NCBI RefSeq assembly: GCF_035975855.1
Contig: NZ_CP109055.1
Span: forward strand, 9,858,001 to 9,922,000
Reading direction: 5' to 3'
Source of the DNA: Streptomyces sp. NBC_01304
Lineage (GTDB): Bacteria; Actinomycetota; Actinomycetes; Streptomycetales; Streptomycetaceae
Length of the DNA stretch: 64,000 nt
A program made the position numbers and the translations under genes. Each line of letters begins with the position of its first letter. The stretch's first letter is position 1. Below the pieces are notes generated by a model. That model saw nothing but the letters and a program-made list of their open reading frames with translations, did no database searches and was not told the DNA's origin. Shown in pieces: positions 33,973-43,497 of this stretch.

Positions 33973-34920
33973 GTGCACCACAAGACCATCCGGATCGCCA
34001 CCGCGACCGCCATGGCCGGCCTCACCCTCGGCCTCGCCACCACCGGGGCCTCCGCGGCCCCCGCCGACGGTGGATCCGCCGCCGCGGCCGCTGACATCGT
34101 CGAGAGGGCCACCGGCACCGGGGACATAGCACCCTCGGCCCCGGCGGCCGGCACCCCTGCGAAGTCCGTGATCCAGACGCCCGGTGGCGCCGTGACCGTC
34201 ACTGCCCCGGAGCAGGCCGACGGCACTTTGACGGCCGGCGCGAAGGACGGCTCCCGGCTCGGCTTCGGTCTCCCGGTGACGGACGGCGTGCGGGCGGTCA
34301 AGGCGGGTTCGGGCACCGTCGTCTACCCCGACGCGGGCCGGTCCACCGACCTCGCGATCCAGCCCACCGTCGACGGCGGTGCGCGCACCCTGGTCACCCT
34401 CAAGGACCAGGCCGCCCCCACCACCCACCGCTTCACCGTCCACCTGCCCGACGGCGCCGACCTGTCCGAGGACGGCCGCGGGGGCTACGAGATCACCCGG
34501 GAGGTCGACGAGGGCGTGCGCGTCACCGTCGGCACCGTCGAGGCGCCCTGGGCCAAGGACGCCAACGGCAAGCCCGTGGAGACGAGTTACCGCCTCGACG
34601 GGGACGGCATCGTCCAGACCGTCGAGGCGAACGAAGGCACGGCCTTCCCGGTCGTTGCCGACCCCAAGTTCACCTGGGGGATCGTGACCGGTACCGCGTA
34701 CTTCAGCAAGGGCGAGACCAAGAAGATCGCGGACAACGGTGCGCTCGCGGCCATGGGCACCTGGGCCCTGCCGCCCGGCCTGAACGTGTACGTCTCCGCG
34801 CACGCCGCCGCCATCACGACGACGGCCGTCAAGGCGAAGAACGCCAAGCGGTGCATCAAGATCAAGTTTGCGGCAGGTCTGTTCCTGCCCGACCAGTACT
34901 CCGGCGGATACTGCAAGTAA
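33973..34920 (+). CDS. Secreted protein of unknown function
   Basis: 315 residues from a GTG with an aagggaag ribosome site. The signal peptide (HHKTIRIATATAMAGLTLGL) ends at ASA-AP near residue 28. The mature part is beta-rich, with repeated V/T strands (GAVTVTAPEQADGTLTAG, RVTVGTVEAPW), and resembles the N-terminal portion of secreted Streptomyces proteins that precede enzymatic or lectin domains. The end is short and basic with two Cys (RCIKIKF and GGYC). I do not recognise a catalytic motif. A small membrane-protein gene follows. Confidence 0.65.
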   Translation: MHHKTIRIATATAMAGLTLGLATTGASAAPADGGSAAAAADIVERATGTGDIAPSAPAAGTPAKSVIQTPGGAVTVTAPEQADGTLTAGAKDGSRLGFGLPVTDGVRAVKAGSGTVVYPDAGRSTDLAIQPTVDGGARTLVTLKDQAAPTTHRFTVHLPDGADLSEDGRGGYEITREVDEGVRVTVGTVEAPWAKDANGKPVETSYRLDGDGIVQTVEANEGTAFPVVADPKFTWGIVTGTAYFSKGETKKIADNGALAAMGTWALPPGLNVYVSAHAAAITTTAVKAKNAKRCIKIKFAAGLFLPDQYSGGYCK

Positions 34921-34947
34921 CCGCTCGGCGCGGAAAGGCACTTGGCA

Positions 34948-35220
34948 ATGAACGGTATGTGGTTCGTGTACTCCGGAGCCGCAGCGGTCCTCCTCTCGGC
35001 CCTCGCCCTCATGGTGGCGGGGCGGCCGGTTCTGCCGCTGCGGCGCGACCCGGTCGCGCTGGGCATCGGGGCCGTCGCCGCGGTCGTCGTGGGCATCCTC
35101 GCCGTGACGCAGCACGCGGAGCCGGCCGCGGCCTGGTCGAGCGCCGCGCTGTGGCTCACGGGTGCGGCCACCGGAGCGCACGCCCTTCGGTACGCCGTGA
35201 CGTCCCGGTCGGAGCGGTGA
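34948..35220 (+). CDS. Small three-helix membrane protein
   Basis: 90 residues from the ATG at 34948; a TTG at 34942 is a less likely start. Hydrophobic helices run at about 8-27 (YSGAAAVLLSALALMVAG), 38-57 (LGIGAVAAVVVGILAVT) and 66-80. It begins 27 bases after the secreted-protein gene, with ggaaagg between, and is probably co-transcribed with it. Function unknown. Confidence 0.55.
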   Translation: MNGMWFVYSGAAAVLLSALALMVAGRPVLPLRRDPVALGIGAVAAVVVGILAVTQHAEPAAAWSSAALWLTGAATGAHALRYAVTSRSER

Positions 35221-35418
35221 CCGCACCGCACGCCGACTGACGACTTCCGTCGGCAACTCCCGTGTGATGGACGGTCGGTGCCTTGCCGTACGAAGGTGCC
35301 GACCGTCCGGTCGCGTGCCGCAGGGCGGGTAATTCGGCGTTGTTGCGTGGCCGCGCTTCGGGAAACGTACGCCAAATCGGGGAGACGATGACCGGTCGCA
35401 CGTGCTGAACTCTGCGGC

Positions 35419-36183
35419 ATGGAGAACTCGCGCCACCTCGACTGCCTCGCCGCAGACTTCGCCCGCCTGCGGGCCGTCGCCGCCACGAACCTCACGGCCC
35501 CGGTGCCGAGTTGTCCTGGCTGGACCGTCGGCGACCTGGCCCGCCACGTGGGCCAGGTGTATCTGCACAAGACCCTGTCGATGCGCGACGGCGCCGAGCC
35601 CGACCCGTGGCCGCCGCGGGAACTGGCGGACGAGGAACCGCTCGCGCTGCTCGACCGTACGTACGCCGGGCTGATCGCGGAGTTCGCTGCCCGCAAACCG
35701 CAGGACCCGGCCGGGTCCTGGTACACCCCGGACCCGACCGTCGGGTTCTGGATCCGGCGGATGGCCCAGGAGACGGTCATCCACCGGATCGACGCGGAGC
35801 TCGGCACCGGGGAGCCGGTCGCGCCGGTGCCGGCCGATCTCGCCGTCGACGGCATCGACGAGCTGTTCAAGGTCTTCGTGGCGTACAGCGTCGCCGAGTG
35901 GGGCGACTACTTCACCGACATTCTGGGAGCGTCGCCCGGCCGTACGTACACGATCCGTGCCGCCGAAGCGGCGTGGCGGATACGCACAGGCCCGGGCCTG
36001 TTCACCGTCGAGGACGGGCCCGGCGACGCAGCCCCGGACGTGACGGTGAGCGGCTCGCCGGCGGACGTGCTGCGCTGGGCGTGGAACCGGGAAGCGGCAG
36101 GCGAGCCGTCCGGCGTGACGGTGGTGGGCGCCGCCGAGGCGATCGAGGAGCTGCGGCGCTGCATCGTCGTGGCGAGCCAGTGA
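35419..36183 (+). CDS. Maleylpyruvate isomerase-family (mycothiol-dependent, DinB-like) protein
   Basis: 254 residues. The N-terminal DinB/MDMPI four-helix bundle carries PVPSCPGWTVGDLARHVGQV, whose His is a zinc ligand, and later METVIHRIDAELGTG (reads QETVIHRID) with the other metal His and Asp. The C-terminal MDMPI_C domain follows (ADVLRWAWNRE). Family members use zinc and often mycothiol for isomerase or conjugation reactions. The actual substrate is unknown. It converges with the NmrA-like gene. Confidence 0.82.
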   Translation: MENSRHLDCLAADFARLRAVAATNLTAPVPSCPGWTVGDLARHVGQVYLHKTLSMRDGAEPDPWPPRELADEEPLALLDRTYAGLIAEFAARKPQDPAGSWYTPDPTVGFWIRRMAQETVIHRIDAELGTGEPVAPVPADLAVDGIDELFKVFVAYSVAEWGDYFTDILGASPGRTYTIRAAEAAWRIRTGPGLFTVEDGPGDAAPDVTVSGSPADVLRWAWNREAAGEPSGVTVVGAAEAIEELRRCIVVASQ

Positions 36184-36280
36184 ACTGCTGACGCACAACT
36201 CCCCGGCGAACACCGGCCGCACGTCGGCCGCGCCGCCGAGGCCGACGATGCCGACGAGGGACGGCACGGCCGGTCGCCGG

Positions 36281-37141
36281 TCAGCGGAAGACGGCGCTGT
36301 GCGCGGTGGCGAAGTCGTCGAGGCCCCGGGCCGGGCGGCCGAGCAGGCGGGGGACGGCGTCGGAGACGCGGGAGGCGTGGCCGGCCCGGTAGATCTCGTA
36401 GAGCTCCAGGAGTCCGTCGACCGTCCAGGCGTCGACGCCCGCGCCGAGCATCCCCTCGCGGACCTGTTCGGGCGCCACATCGCGATAGCTGACCTCGTGG
36501 CCTGCCGCCTTGCCCAGACCGGCCGCGATCTGTGCGTGGGTGACGGCCTCGGGGCCGGTGAGTGTGTAGACCTGGCCGCTGTGGCCGTCGGTGGTCAGGA
36601 CGTGCGCGGCCACGTCGGCGATGTCGCTGCCGTCCACGTACGAGACGGCCCCGTCGCCGCCGGGCACGGCGAGCACACCGGCCTTGATGGAAGAGGCAAG
36701 GGAGATGAGGTTCTGGAAGTACGTGCCCGGCGCGAGCACCGTCCAGTCGGCGACACCCGAGGACTTCAGATGGTCGAAGGCCGTCACATGGGCCACCGCG
36801 AAGCGGCCGTTGGGCGGGCCCTGGTCGACGCCGACGACTGAGTGCAGGACCACCTTGGGGCCGGCGCCGGAACGTATGACGGCATCGAACACGTGGCGCT
36901 CGTACTCGGCCATCTGTGGATGGGTGCCACACAGTACGTAGACGGCTTCGACCCCGTCGACCGCCGCGTCCAGCGACTTGGGGTCCTCGAAGTCGGCGGT
37001 GGCGAGTTGCACGCCCGCATCCCAAGAGTCCGGTGCCTTGGCGGGATTGCGGACGAGGGCACGGACCTGCCGGTCCTGGGCCCGGAGGGCGGAGACGAGT
37101 AAGGAACCGACGGTGCCGGTGGCACCCGTAACAAGAATCAC
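36281..37141 (-). CDS. NmrA/atypical SDR NAD(P)-binding protein
   Basis: 286 residues from a GTG at 37141 with agagga upstream. The Rossmann start is VILVTGATGTVGSLLVSAL, followed by RALVRNPAKAPDSWDAGVQL. The strand VEAVYVLCGTHP and the FDHLKSSGVADWTVLAPGTY segment are typical of NmrA and quinone-oxidoreductase-2 type SDRs, which lack the YxxxK site. These sense or reduce with NAD(P)H. The MITE-bearing spacer lies immediately upstream. Confidence 0.82.
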   Translation of the reverse strand: MILVTGATGTVGSLLVSALRAQDRQVRALVRNPAKAPDSWDAGVQLATADFEDPKSLDAAVDGVEAVYVLCGTHPQMAEYERHVFDAVIRSGAGPKVVLHSVVGVDQGPPNGRFAVAHVTAFDHLKSSGVADWTVLAPGTYFQNLISLASSIKAGVLAVPGGDGAVSYVDGSDIADVAAHVLTTDGHSGQVYTLTGPEAVTHAQIAAGLGKAAGHEVSYRDVAPEQVREGMLGAGVDAWTVDGLLELYEIYRAGHASRVSDAVPRLLGRPARGLDDFATAHSAVFR

Positions 37142-37369
37142 GACTGTTGTCCTCTCGCTCTCATGGCGATGGTGCATTGAGGCGTGACTGCGGCATGACT
37201 CCGGCGGAACCCGTAATTCCCTTGCTGAGCAGGGGTGTTCGCGCAGCGAAGAGTCCGCGCCGACATGGCGCTCGCACTGTAAAGGCTGCCGTGAATGTCC
37301 GGAAGAGGGTCATCTTGACGCGGATGAACCACTCCCTGCCGACGTATTGATCGATTCCATGCCGTTGTA
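37142..37369. other. Spacer between the NmrA-like gene and the MITE
   Basis: 228 bases that together with the MITE make a 393-base gene-free stretch. It holds the NmrA-gene promoter. No convincing ORF or repeat is visible. Confidence 0.4.
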
Positions 37370-37538
37370 CTAGGGCCTGTCCGGCGGATCTTCGCGGGCC
37401 CACGACGCCTGGCACGCCCTCTCGCCGCACGCCCGAATCACCCAAGTACGTCCAGTACGAGGGCGATCCGGGCGCACGCCGAGAGCACGCACCAGACGCC
37501 GCGGGCTAGTCCGCGAAGATCCGCCGGACAGGCCCTAG
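37370..37538. mobile_element. MITE-like foldback element, 169 bp
   Basis: The terminal inverted repeats are 28 bp and perfect: 37370-37397 is the exact complement of 37511-37538, beginning ctagggcctgtccggcgga. Inside, 37398-37451 and 37452-37510 also mirror each other imperfectly (shared blocks ctctcg, cgcccg, ctgg and gtac), so the whole element folds into one long hairpin. It has no transposase. CTAG or TA at each end may be the target duplication. Its right end contains the stop codon of the protease gene. The ends resemble those of insertion sequences common in Streptomyces. Confidence 0.8.
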
Positions 37539-39841
37539 TCGCTGCGAACCATCCTCAGCGTCACCGTGCTGCCCCGCCGTACCTGGGCCCCGGGCTCCGG
37601 GTCCTGGCTCCATACCTCGACCCGGGCTCCCTGGGCGCCGCTGAAGTGGGGCACGAGGTCCGCGGAGCGGATCGCGTTGCCTGCCGCGCTGCGGCCGAGG
37701 CCGGTGGCATCGGGGACCGTCGTCTCCTCCAGCGTCGTGTAGACGCGTACGGCCGTGTGCGCCGAGAGCGCGCCGAACCACTCGACGCCCTCGCGCAGCA
37801 TCCGCCACTGGAAGTGGGTGACGCCCGTGGTGGCGGGCGCGGTCACGTGGAACGGGACGGTGACCTGCTCGCCGGGGGCGACCGGGCGGGGCAGTTCGAC
37901 GCGGCCGAGGCCCCACACCGTGTTGTCCTGCGGACTCTGCGAGCCCAGCCGGTAGGCGCCGGCCGCCGTCCAGGTCTCGGTGCCGACATTGCACATCGTC
38001 ACGCTCACGTCATAGCCCTGGCCGCGCACCATGGTGGTGGGCACCAGCTGAGAGACGAATCGCGCGTCGCGCGCCCGGAAGTCGGAGGCGAACCACAGGT
38101 CGTTGGCGTCGCGTTCGCCGAAGCAGGTGACCTCCTGCTGGCCCATCGTCCAGTCCGGATGCGAGTAGCCCTGGTGGGAGTGGAGGGCGTGCTCGGTCGG
38201 GACGTGGATCAGGCGCATCTGCCGGCCCGCCTGCCAGGTGCCGCCGCCCTCGATCTCCACCCGCCAGGTGTCGTTGCCGTCGCCCTGCCCGGCCTCGCCG
38301 AAACAGGTGACCTCCTGCTGCCCGGTGACGGGGGAGGGGATGCCGGCGTGGCTGTGCAGGTTGCGGCGGGTGGCCGCGTGCTCCAGGCGCACCAGGTCGC
38401 CGTGTGCGACCTGCTGTCCGACGCGGTGGTCCGGCGGTGCCCCGTCGGGACCCTTCACGATCCACAGGTCGTTGTCGTCGGCCCCGTCGTAGCAGGTGAC
38501 CTGCTGCTGCCCCGACGAGCCCGGGTGACCGTACGGATGGGGGTGGGAGTGCAGATTGGCCCACGTCACGACGTGCCGCACGCGCAGCGTGGAGCCGTAG
38601 CGCACGGTCACGCCGGCCGCCTCCACCAGGACGTCCGGAGTGAACTCGCCGAACCACTCGACGGCGTCCTGCACCATGCGCCACTGATGGTGGGCGGGCA
38701 GCTGCGCGGGTGCCGTGACGCGGAACGCGAAGGTCGCCTCGCCCCACGTCGGCACCTGTTGCGGTACGTCGACGCGGCCGGGCCCCCAGACCGTGTTGTC
38801 CTGCGGATTCTGCGAGCCCAGGCGGTAGTTGTGGCCCGGCGTCCAGGTCTGGATGCCGGTGTTGCGCAGCGTGACGGCGACGTCGTACGGCTGTCCGGGC
38901 GTCATCGCCGTGGGCACGGACTGCGACACGAAGGCGGCGTCGCGCACCGCGAAGGGACTGCGGATGCCCTCGACGGTCCACATCTCGGCGTCGATGCCGA
39001 CCTCGCCGTAGCCGATGCGGTAGAACCCGCTCTCGCCCCGGTCCTCGCCCCAGCTGTTCTTGCAGATCCAATAGCCGCCCTCGTCGTCGTAGCCGACGAC
39101 ACACACGCAGTGCCCGCCGAGCCGCTCGCCCCACACGTGCCGGTACACGCCCCCGCCGTAGTACATGAAGTCCTCGTAGACCGTGAAGCAGGCGATCAGC
39201 GGCCCTTCACCGGCCAGCCAGATCTTCATGGAGGCCGGGGTGACGTAGCGGCGCCAGTTCTCGATGTAGGTGAGCCGGGACGGAGCGCTGTCGGAGAGGT
39301 TGGAGCAGTTCTGGTCGCCCCCCGTGTACGGATAGCAGTTCTCGTCCACGACACCGGAGTTCTTGATGGCCTCGAGCGCGCGGTCCACCCACCAGCCGTT
39401 GTCGCAGTTGCGGCCTTCCCTGCGCGCGTGGCAGTAGAAGAGGTGCGCCTCGGAGTAGTCGATCTCCAGGTCCGGGTTCTTCAGCGCCACCCGCAAGGTG
39501 CCCTCGGCGGCGGCGAGCGTCCCGAAGGCCACGCACGAGCCGCAGTTGCCCTGGTTGCGGACGGGCGTGATGTAGTTCTGGCCGTCCACGTCGCGCAGGT
39601 CGTACGCGCCGGGCACGCCCAAGGCGGCGGACTCCGGACCTCCCGGGCCCGGCTGATTGCGCAGGGCCACCGCTTCGCGTTCGGCCAGCGACGGGTCGTT
39701 GGGGCCGGGGACGAAGCCCAGGCGGCGGCGCTGCTCTTCGAGCGGCAGCCGGGTCAGTGGATTGCTTTCGGCCTGCCAGTCGGCGTTGTTGCGGGCGATG
39801 GCCTGCTGGATCTCTTCCACGTGCTGCGGTTGCGGTGCCAT
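37535..39841 (-). CDS. Papain-like (C1) protease with NBR1-type, MIR and PASTA domains
   Basis: 768 residues, no signal peptide. A short propeptide-like region is followed by the C1A domain (about 77-295): oxyanion Gln97, catalytic Cys103 in NCGSCVAF, His244 in GGHCVCVVG and Asn262 in KNSWGEDRGE. An NBR1-like Ig domain (about 301-410, TWTPGHNYRLGSQNPQDN) precedes a MIR beta-trefoil (about 415-590) with three repeats of LHSHxG...GQQEVTCFG...NDLW. A second NBR1-like domain (about 592-700) and a C-terminal PASTA domain (to 768) follow. This mix of eukaryote-like modules is unusual in bacteria. A chagasin-type inhibitor gene is divergent. The stop lies in the MITE end. Confidence 0.88.
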   Translation of the reverse strand: MAPQPQHVEEIQQAIARNNADWQAESNPLTRLPLEEQRRRLGFVPGPNDPSLAEREAVALRNQPGPGGPESAALGVPGAYDLRDVDGQNYITPVRNQGNCGSCVAFGTLAAAEGTLRVALKNPDLEIDYSEAHLFYCHARREGRNCDNGWWVDRALEAIKNSGVVDENCYPYTGGDQNCSNLSDSAPSRLTYIENWRRYVTPASMKIWLAGEGPLIACFTVYEDFMYYGGGVYRHVWGERLGGHCVCVVGYDDEGGYWICKNSWGEDRGESGFYRIGYGEVGIDAEMWTVEGIRSPFAVRDAAFVSQSVPTAMTPGQPYDVAVTLRNTGIQTWTPGHNYRLGSQNPQDNTVWGPGRVDVPQQVPTWGEATFAFRVTAPAQLPAHHQWRMVQDAVEWFGEFTPDVLVEAAGVTVRYGSTLRVRHVVTWANLHSHPHPYGHPGSSGQQQVTCYDGADDNDLWIVKGPDGAPPDHRVGQQVAHGDLVRLEHAATRRNLHSHAGIPSPVTGQQEVTCFGEAGQGDGNDTWRVEIEGGGTWQAGRQMRLIHVPTEHALHSHQGYSHPDWTMGQQEVTCFGERDANDLWFASDFRARDARFVSQLVPTTMVRGQGYDVSVTMCNVGTETWTAAGAYRLGSQSPQDNTVWGLGRVELPRPVAPGEQVTVPFHVTAPATTGVTHFQWRMLREGVEWFGALSAHTAVRVYTTLEETTVPDATGLGRSAAGNAIRSADLVPHFSGAQGARVEVWSQDPEPGAQVRRGSTVTLRMVRSD

Positions 39842-39999
39842 TCTGTTCCCCCGAGAAGCCGGACGGGCCGCCATTGAGAGTGGTCACTTTGCTCCGCTGT
39901 GTCCGAGTCGACCAGCCCTTGCACGGCAATGACCGGAAAGAGGCCTCAAGTCCGGTGCCGGTCCGTGCTATTGGGCCTGCCCGGGGTGAGGAGGACGCT

Positions 40000-40323
40000 G
40001 TGCCACAGGTGACCTGCACCGAGAGCGACCACGGCCGTGAAATCCGCGTACAGGTGGGGGACTTGGTGGTGGTGACACTGCGGGAGAACCCCACGACCGG
40101 CCACCTGTGGCTGCTCGCCCCCGGTGCCTCGGACGTACTCGCCGGGCAAGGGGGCCAGTTCTCGCCGGGCGACACCACCGCGCCGGGCGCCGCCGGAGCA
40201 CGCACGTTCACCTTCCGGGCGTACGCCGCCGGCCGCGCGAACCTCGATCTCCAGCTGTGCCGACCGGGGCGGGACGCGAGCGCGCCCGTCGCGCGGTTTG
40301 CGCTTGCTGTGCTGGTGAGTTGA
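40000..40323 (+). CDS. Chagasin-type (I42) cysteine protease inhibitor
   Basis: 107 residues from a GTG with gaggagga upstream. The three inhibitory loops of the I42 family are recognisable: ENPTTGHLW at 29-37 (the NPTTGY/F loop), GAAGARTFTFRAYAAG, and the terminal CRPGRD (RP loop). Chagasins block papain-fold proteases by wedging these loops into the active site. There is no signal peptide. The gene is divergent from the papain-like protease across 158 bases, so it probably protects the cell from that enzyme or times its activity. Confidence 0.82.
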   Translation: MPQVTCTESDHGREIRVQVGDLVVVTLRENPTTGHLWLLAPGASDVLAGQGGQFSPGDTTAPGAAGARTFTFRAYAAGRANLDLQLCRPGRDASAPVARFALAVLVS

Positions 40324-40442
40324 GGTTGCGGCTCTGGGCGAGGGCAGGACCGGCGCATTGTGACCTTCTTGCTCGCGCGAGCGAACCGGCCGCACATCGC
40401 CATCACGCTCCGAATCGAGCAGACGGGATTCGCCCTCGGCGT

Positions 40443-41603
40443 TCAGCCGAAGGCGGCCGCGACGCGTTCCCGCAGTCCGGCGAGGCGTTCGGCGGGCTCG
40501 TTCGCGAAGACCAGCCGCAGGTGGTCGCGGCCCTGTGGGCCCCAGCCGGTCATCGGGGTCGCCGCGACCTTCCCGTACCGGAACAGCCGCTCCGATGCCT
40601 CGGCGGGGGAGAGGCCCAGGGCGGCGGTGTCGAGGAGAAGCGACCAGCCGCCGTGCGGCCGCAGGCACGGGTAGTCGGCCAGCTCCGACAGGACCAGGTC
40701 GCAGCGCCGCCGCCAGGTATCGGTGGCCGCGGCCACGTCTGCGTCCGCCTCGGGGGCGTCGAGGGCGGCGGCCACGGCCTGTTGGGCTATGCCCACGGGG
40801 GCGACCACGTTGGCCATGCCGACCAGCGTGATGTCGGCCATGATGCGCGGCGGACCGACGACCCAGCCGACCCGCCAGCCGATGAGCCGCAGTTCCTTGG
40901 ACGCGGAGCCCACCGTGATGGTGTGGTCGGCCAGTTGGGGATGCGCGGCCGGATGCTCCGGGGCCTTCCCGTCGAAGCGGATGCGCTCCATGGCCGCGTC
41001 GTAGATCACCCAGCAGCCGTGCTCGGCCACCGCAGGCGCCAAGGCGTCCCAGTGCGCATGGCCGAGCAGGTCGCCGGTGGGCATGGCTGGGGACATCACC
41101 AGGACCGCGGCGGTGTCGGGGCCCACGGCGGCGGCCAGTTCGGCCGGATCGGTGCGCCAGCCCTCGGGGGTCGGACGGCAGGGCACATGCCTCGGGACAC
41201 CGCCCGCGAGTCGGACGCGGTTGACGAGTCCGGCGTAGACCGGGTCGCCGAGCACCACTTCCTGCCCCGGCTCGACGGTGGCGAGCAGCGTGTTCAGTAC
41301 GCCGTTGAGGCCGCCCGCGACGATGGCGCAGCCCGCTGCCGGGTCGTAGTCGCGGCCGGCGATCCGGCCGACATGGGCGGCGGCGGCTTCGCGCAGGTCG
41401 TGCCGGCCCTGGAAGGGCAGGTAGCTGTTCGTGGCGTCGTCGTCGATCGCCCGGCGCGTGATGTCGAGGGCGATCTGCGGTGGCCGCAGGTCGGTGTCGA
41501 GATTCTCCAGCCGCAGCATGTCGGGGTCGTGAGCGGCATCGGCGGCAGCCCCCACGAGGTCCACTCCGATGCCGGGGATGTGCTGCAGGCGTGACACGGT
41601 CAT
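40443..41603 (-). CDS. PLP-dependent class I/II aminotransferase
   Basis: 386 residues with gagga before the ATG. Fold type I features: TNSYLPFQGRHDLREAAAAH, the glycine loop IVAGGLNGVLNTLL, cofactor-contact Asp in GCWVIYDAAMERI, and the Schiff-base Lys in VGSASKELRLIGWRVGWVVG. Arg in LRLVFANEP binds the carboxylate. Substrate unknown. It is divergent from the XRE-cupin regulator, a usual arrangement for regulated amino-acid or biosynthetic aminotransferases. Confidence 0.87.
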   Translation of the reverse strand: MTVSRLQHIPGIGVDLVGAAADAAHDPDMLRLENLDTDLRPPQIALDITRRAIDDDATNSYLPFQGRHDLREAAAAHVGRIAGRDYDPAAGCAIVAGGLNGVLNTLLATVEPGQEVVLGDPVYAGLVNRVRLAGGVPRHVPCRPTPEGWRTDPAELAAAVGPDTAAVLVMSPAMPTGDLLGHAHWDALAPAVAEHGCWVIYDAAMERIRFDGKAPEHPAAHPQLADHTITVGSASKELRLIGWRVGWVVGPPRIMADITLVGMANVVAPVGIAQQAVAAALDAPEADADVAAATDTWRRRCDLVLSELADYPCLRPHGGWSLLLDTAALGLSPAEASERLFRYGKVAATPMTGWGPQGRDHLRLVFANEPAERLAGLRERVAAAFG

Positions 41604-41618
41604 GAGGGTCCTCACCTT

Positions 41619-41650
41619 GTTCCGTAAACAGAACGTTCCGTTCGTGGAAC
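41619..41650. promoter_or_regulatory. Probable operator between aminotransferase and XRE-cupin genes
   Basis: Repeated gttcc/ggaac elements: gttcc at 41619-41623, the palindrome gaacgttc at 41631-41638, and gttcc (41635-41639) inverted to ggaac (41646-41650). Their place in the 97-base divergent gap fits binding by the XRE-cupin protein. Confidence 0.5.
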
Positions 41651-41700
41651 ACTAGGGGCGGAACCCGAAATCGCCAACATCCTTACGGAGAGCGGGAGAT

Positions 41701-42327
41701 GTGAACCTGGCCCAGCAGGTGGGTAGCCGGTTGCGTGAACTGCGCGTGGAGCGCGGCCTCTCCCTGTCCGAGCTGGCACGCCGGTCCGGCGTCGGCAAGG
41801 GCACGCTCTCCGAGCTGGAAGCGGGGCGCCGCAACGCCACACTGGAGACGCTCTACGCGCTCGCGACGGGGCTCGGCGCACCGCTCAGCGCCGTGATCGG
41901 GCCCGAGCCGACGCGAGCACCACTGTCCGGCCGCGCCGTGGACGCGGTCCTCGTCGAGCGGTACGAGGATCCGGCCGCCGTCACCGAGATCTACCGCATA
42001 CGCATCCGGGCCGGTGCCGTCCAGGAATCGGATGCCCACCTGCCGGGTACCGAGGAGCACCTCATCGTCCTGTCCGGCACCGCACGCGTCGGCGCGGCCT
42101 CGGCCCCGGTCGAGGCGGGCCCGGGCGAACACGCCCACTGGCGCGCCGACATCCCGCACACCTATGGCGCGGTCTCCGGTGCCGTCGAGGCCGTCCTCAC
42201 CGTGCGCCATCCGGCACGCGTCGCACCGCCACAGCCACCTCAGCCGTTGGGGAAGGAGACCTTCGAGAGCTCTTCGGAGACTTCCCAGACGCGCCGGGCG
42301 TCCTCGGCGCTGCGCAGGCGGGAGTAG
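41701..42327 (+). CDS. XRE-family regulator with C-terminal cupin domain
   Basis: 208 residues, GTG start. The helix-turn-helix is [20 protein letters not shown] followed by [17 protein letters not shown] cupin barrel follows, with the metal-site-like [16 protein letters not shown] and [11 protein letters not shown]. Such regulators sense amino acids or polyamines and often repress a divergent enzyme gene, here the aminotransferase. The last 29 codons run antisense into the end of the convergent SDR gene, so the C-terminal tail after about residue 180 may be a recent extension. Confidence 0.83.
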   Translation: MNLAQQVGSRLRELRVERGLSLSELARRSGVGKGTLSELEAGRRNATLETLYALATGLGAPLSAVIGPEPTRAPLSGRAVDAVLVERYEDPAAVTEIYRIRIRAGAVQESDAHLPGTEEHLIVLSGTARVGAASAPVEAGPGEHAHWRADIPHTYGAVSGAVEAVLTVRHPARVAPPQPPQPLGKETFESSSETSQTRRASSALRRRE

Positions 42328-43184
42328 AGCTTCTGCTCGGCAGGCGGGCCGCCCAGATGTCCGGGGCCGTTCGGCCCGTAGAGGCGGGCGCCCAAGGCGT
42401 CGGCAGCCGTCGCGGCGTACAGAGCCGGGAGTTTCGCCGACTCGACGGTGCCGAGCAGGATGCCGCGCGCGGACAGGCCGCGGATGAGCCGCACGCCGAG
42501 GGTGTCCCGGTCGCGGCCGATCTCGGGGCGCGCGGCGAGCAGGCTCGTGGGGGCGACTCCGGGGTGGGAGAGGTTGCTCGTGATGCCCCAGCCGTGTGCC
42601 TGGCTGCGCCGGTCGAGTTCGAGGCCGAAGAGCCCGAACGCGATCTTCGACTGGCTGTAGGCGTGGCTGCCCTTGTAGGAGCGTTCCCAGTTCAGGTCCT
42701 GCCAGTTGACGGAGTTCTGGTTCGCCGAGACGCTGATCTGGGAGGTCACGCGTGCGTGGCCGGAGCGCAGCAGTGGCAGCAGGTGGCCCACGAGGGCGAA
42801 GTGGCCGAGGTGGTTGGTGCCGAACTGAAGCTCGTACCCGTCGACGGTCGTCTGCCGGTCGGGCGGGGTCATCACGCCGGCGTTGTTGATGAGGATGCGG
42901 ATCGGCTGCCCCTCCGCACGCAGGGCCTCGCCGAGTGCCGCGACGGAGTCGAGCGACGACAGGTCGAGCTCGCGCAGCGACACGTTCGCGGTGGGGTGCG
43001 CCTGCCTGATCTTGGCGATGGCCGCCTCGCCCTTGCGCGGATTGCGTACCGGCAGCAGAACTTCGGCCCCTGCCGCGGCAAGGCGCGTGGCGAGTCCGAG
43101 GCCGATGCCGTCGCTCCCTCCGGTGACGACGGCGCGCTTGCCGGACAGGTCGGGGACGGTGATGTCGATGGGGCGGCGTGGCAT
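42240..43184 (-). CDS. Short-chain dehydrogenase/reductase
   Basis: 314 residues with AGGAG eight bases before the ATG. Classical SDR motifs are complete: [10 protein letters not shown] for cofactor, LINNAGVM, Ser in [10 protein letters not shown], and the catalytic YSQSK. The longer loops ([17 protein letters not shown]) place it with retinol-dehydrogenase or light-dependent protochlorophyllide-type SDRs. It is divergent from an MmyB-type regulator, an arrangement very common in Streptomyces, so that regulator probably controls it. Confidence 0.88.
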   Translation of the reverse strand: MPRRPIDITVPDLSGKRAVVTGGSDGIGLGLATRLAAAGAEVLLPVRNPRKGEAAIAKIRQAHPTANVSLRELDLSSLDSVAALGEALRAEGQPIRILINNAGVMTPPDRQTTVDGYELQFGTNHLGHFALVGHLLPLLRSGHARVTSQISVSANQNSVNWQDLNWERSYKGSHAYSQSKIAFGLFGLELDRRSQAHGWGITSNLSHPGVAPTSLLAARPEIGRDRDTLGVRLIRGLSARGILLGTVESAKLPALYAATAADALGARLYGPNGPGHLGGPPAEQKLYSRLRSAEDARRVWEVSEELSKVSFPNG

Positions 43185-43497
<313 letters not shown>

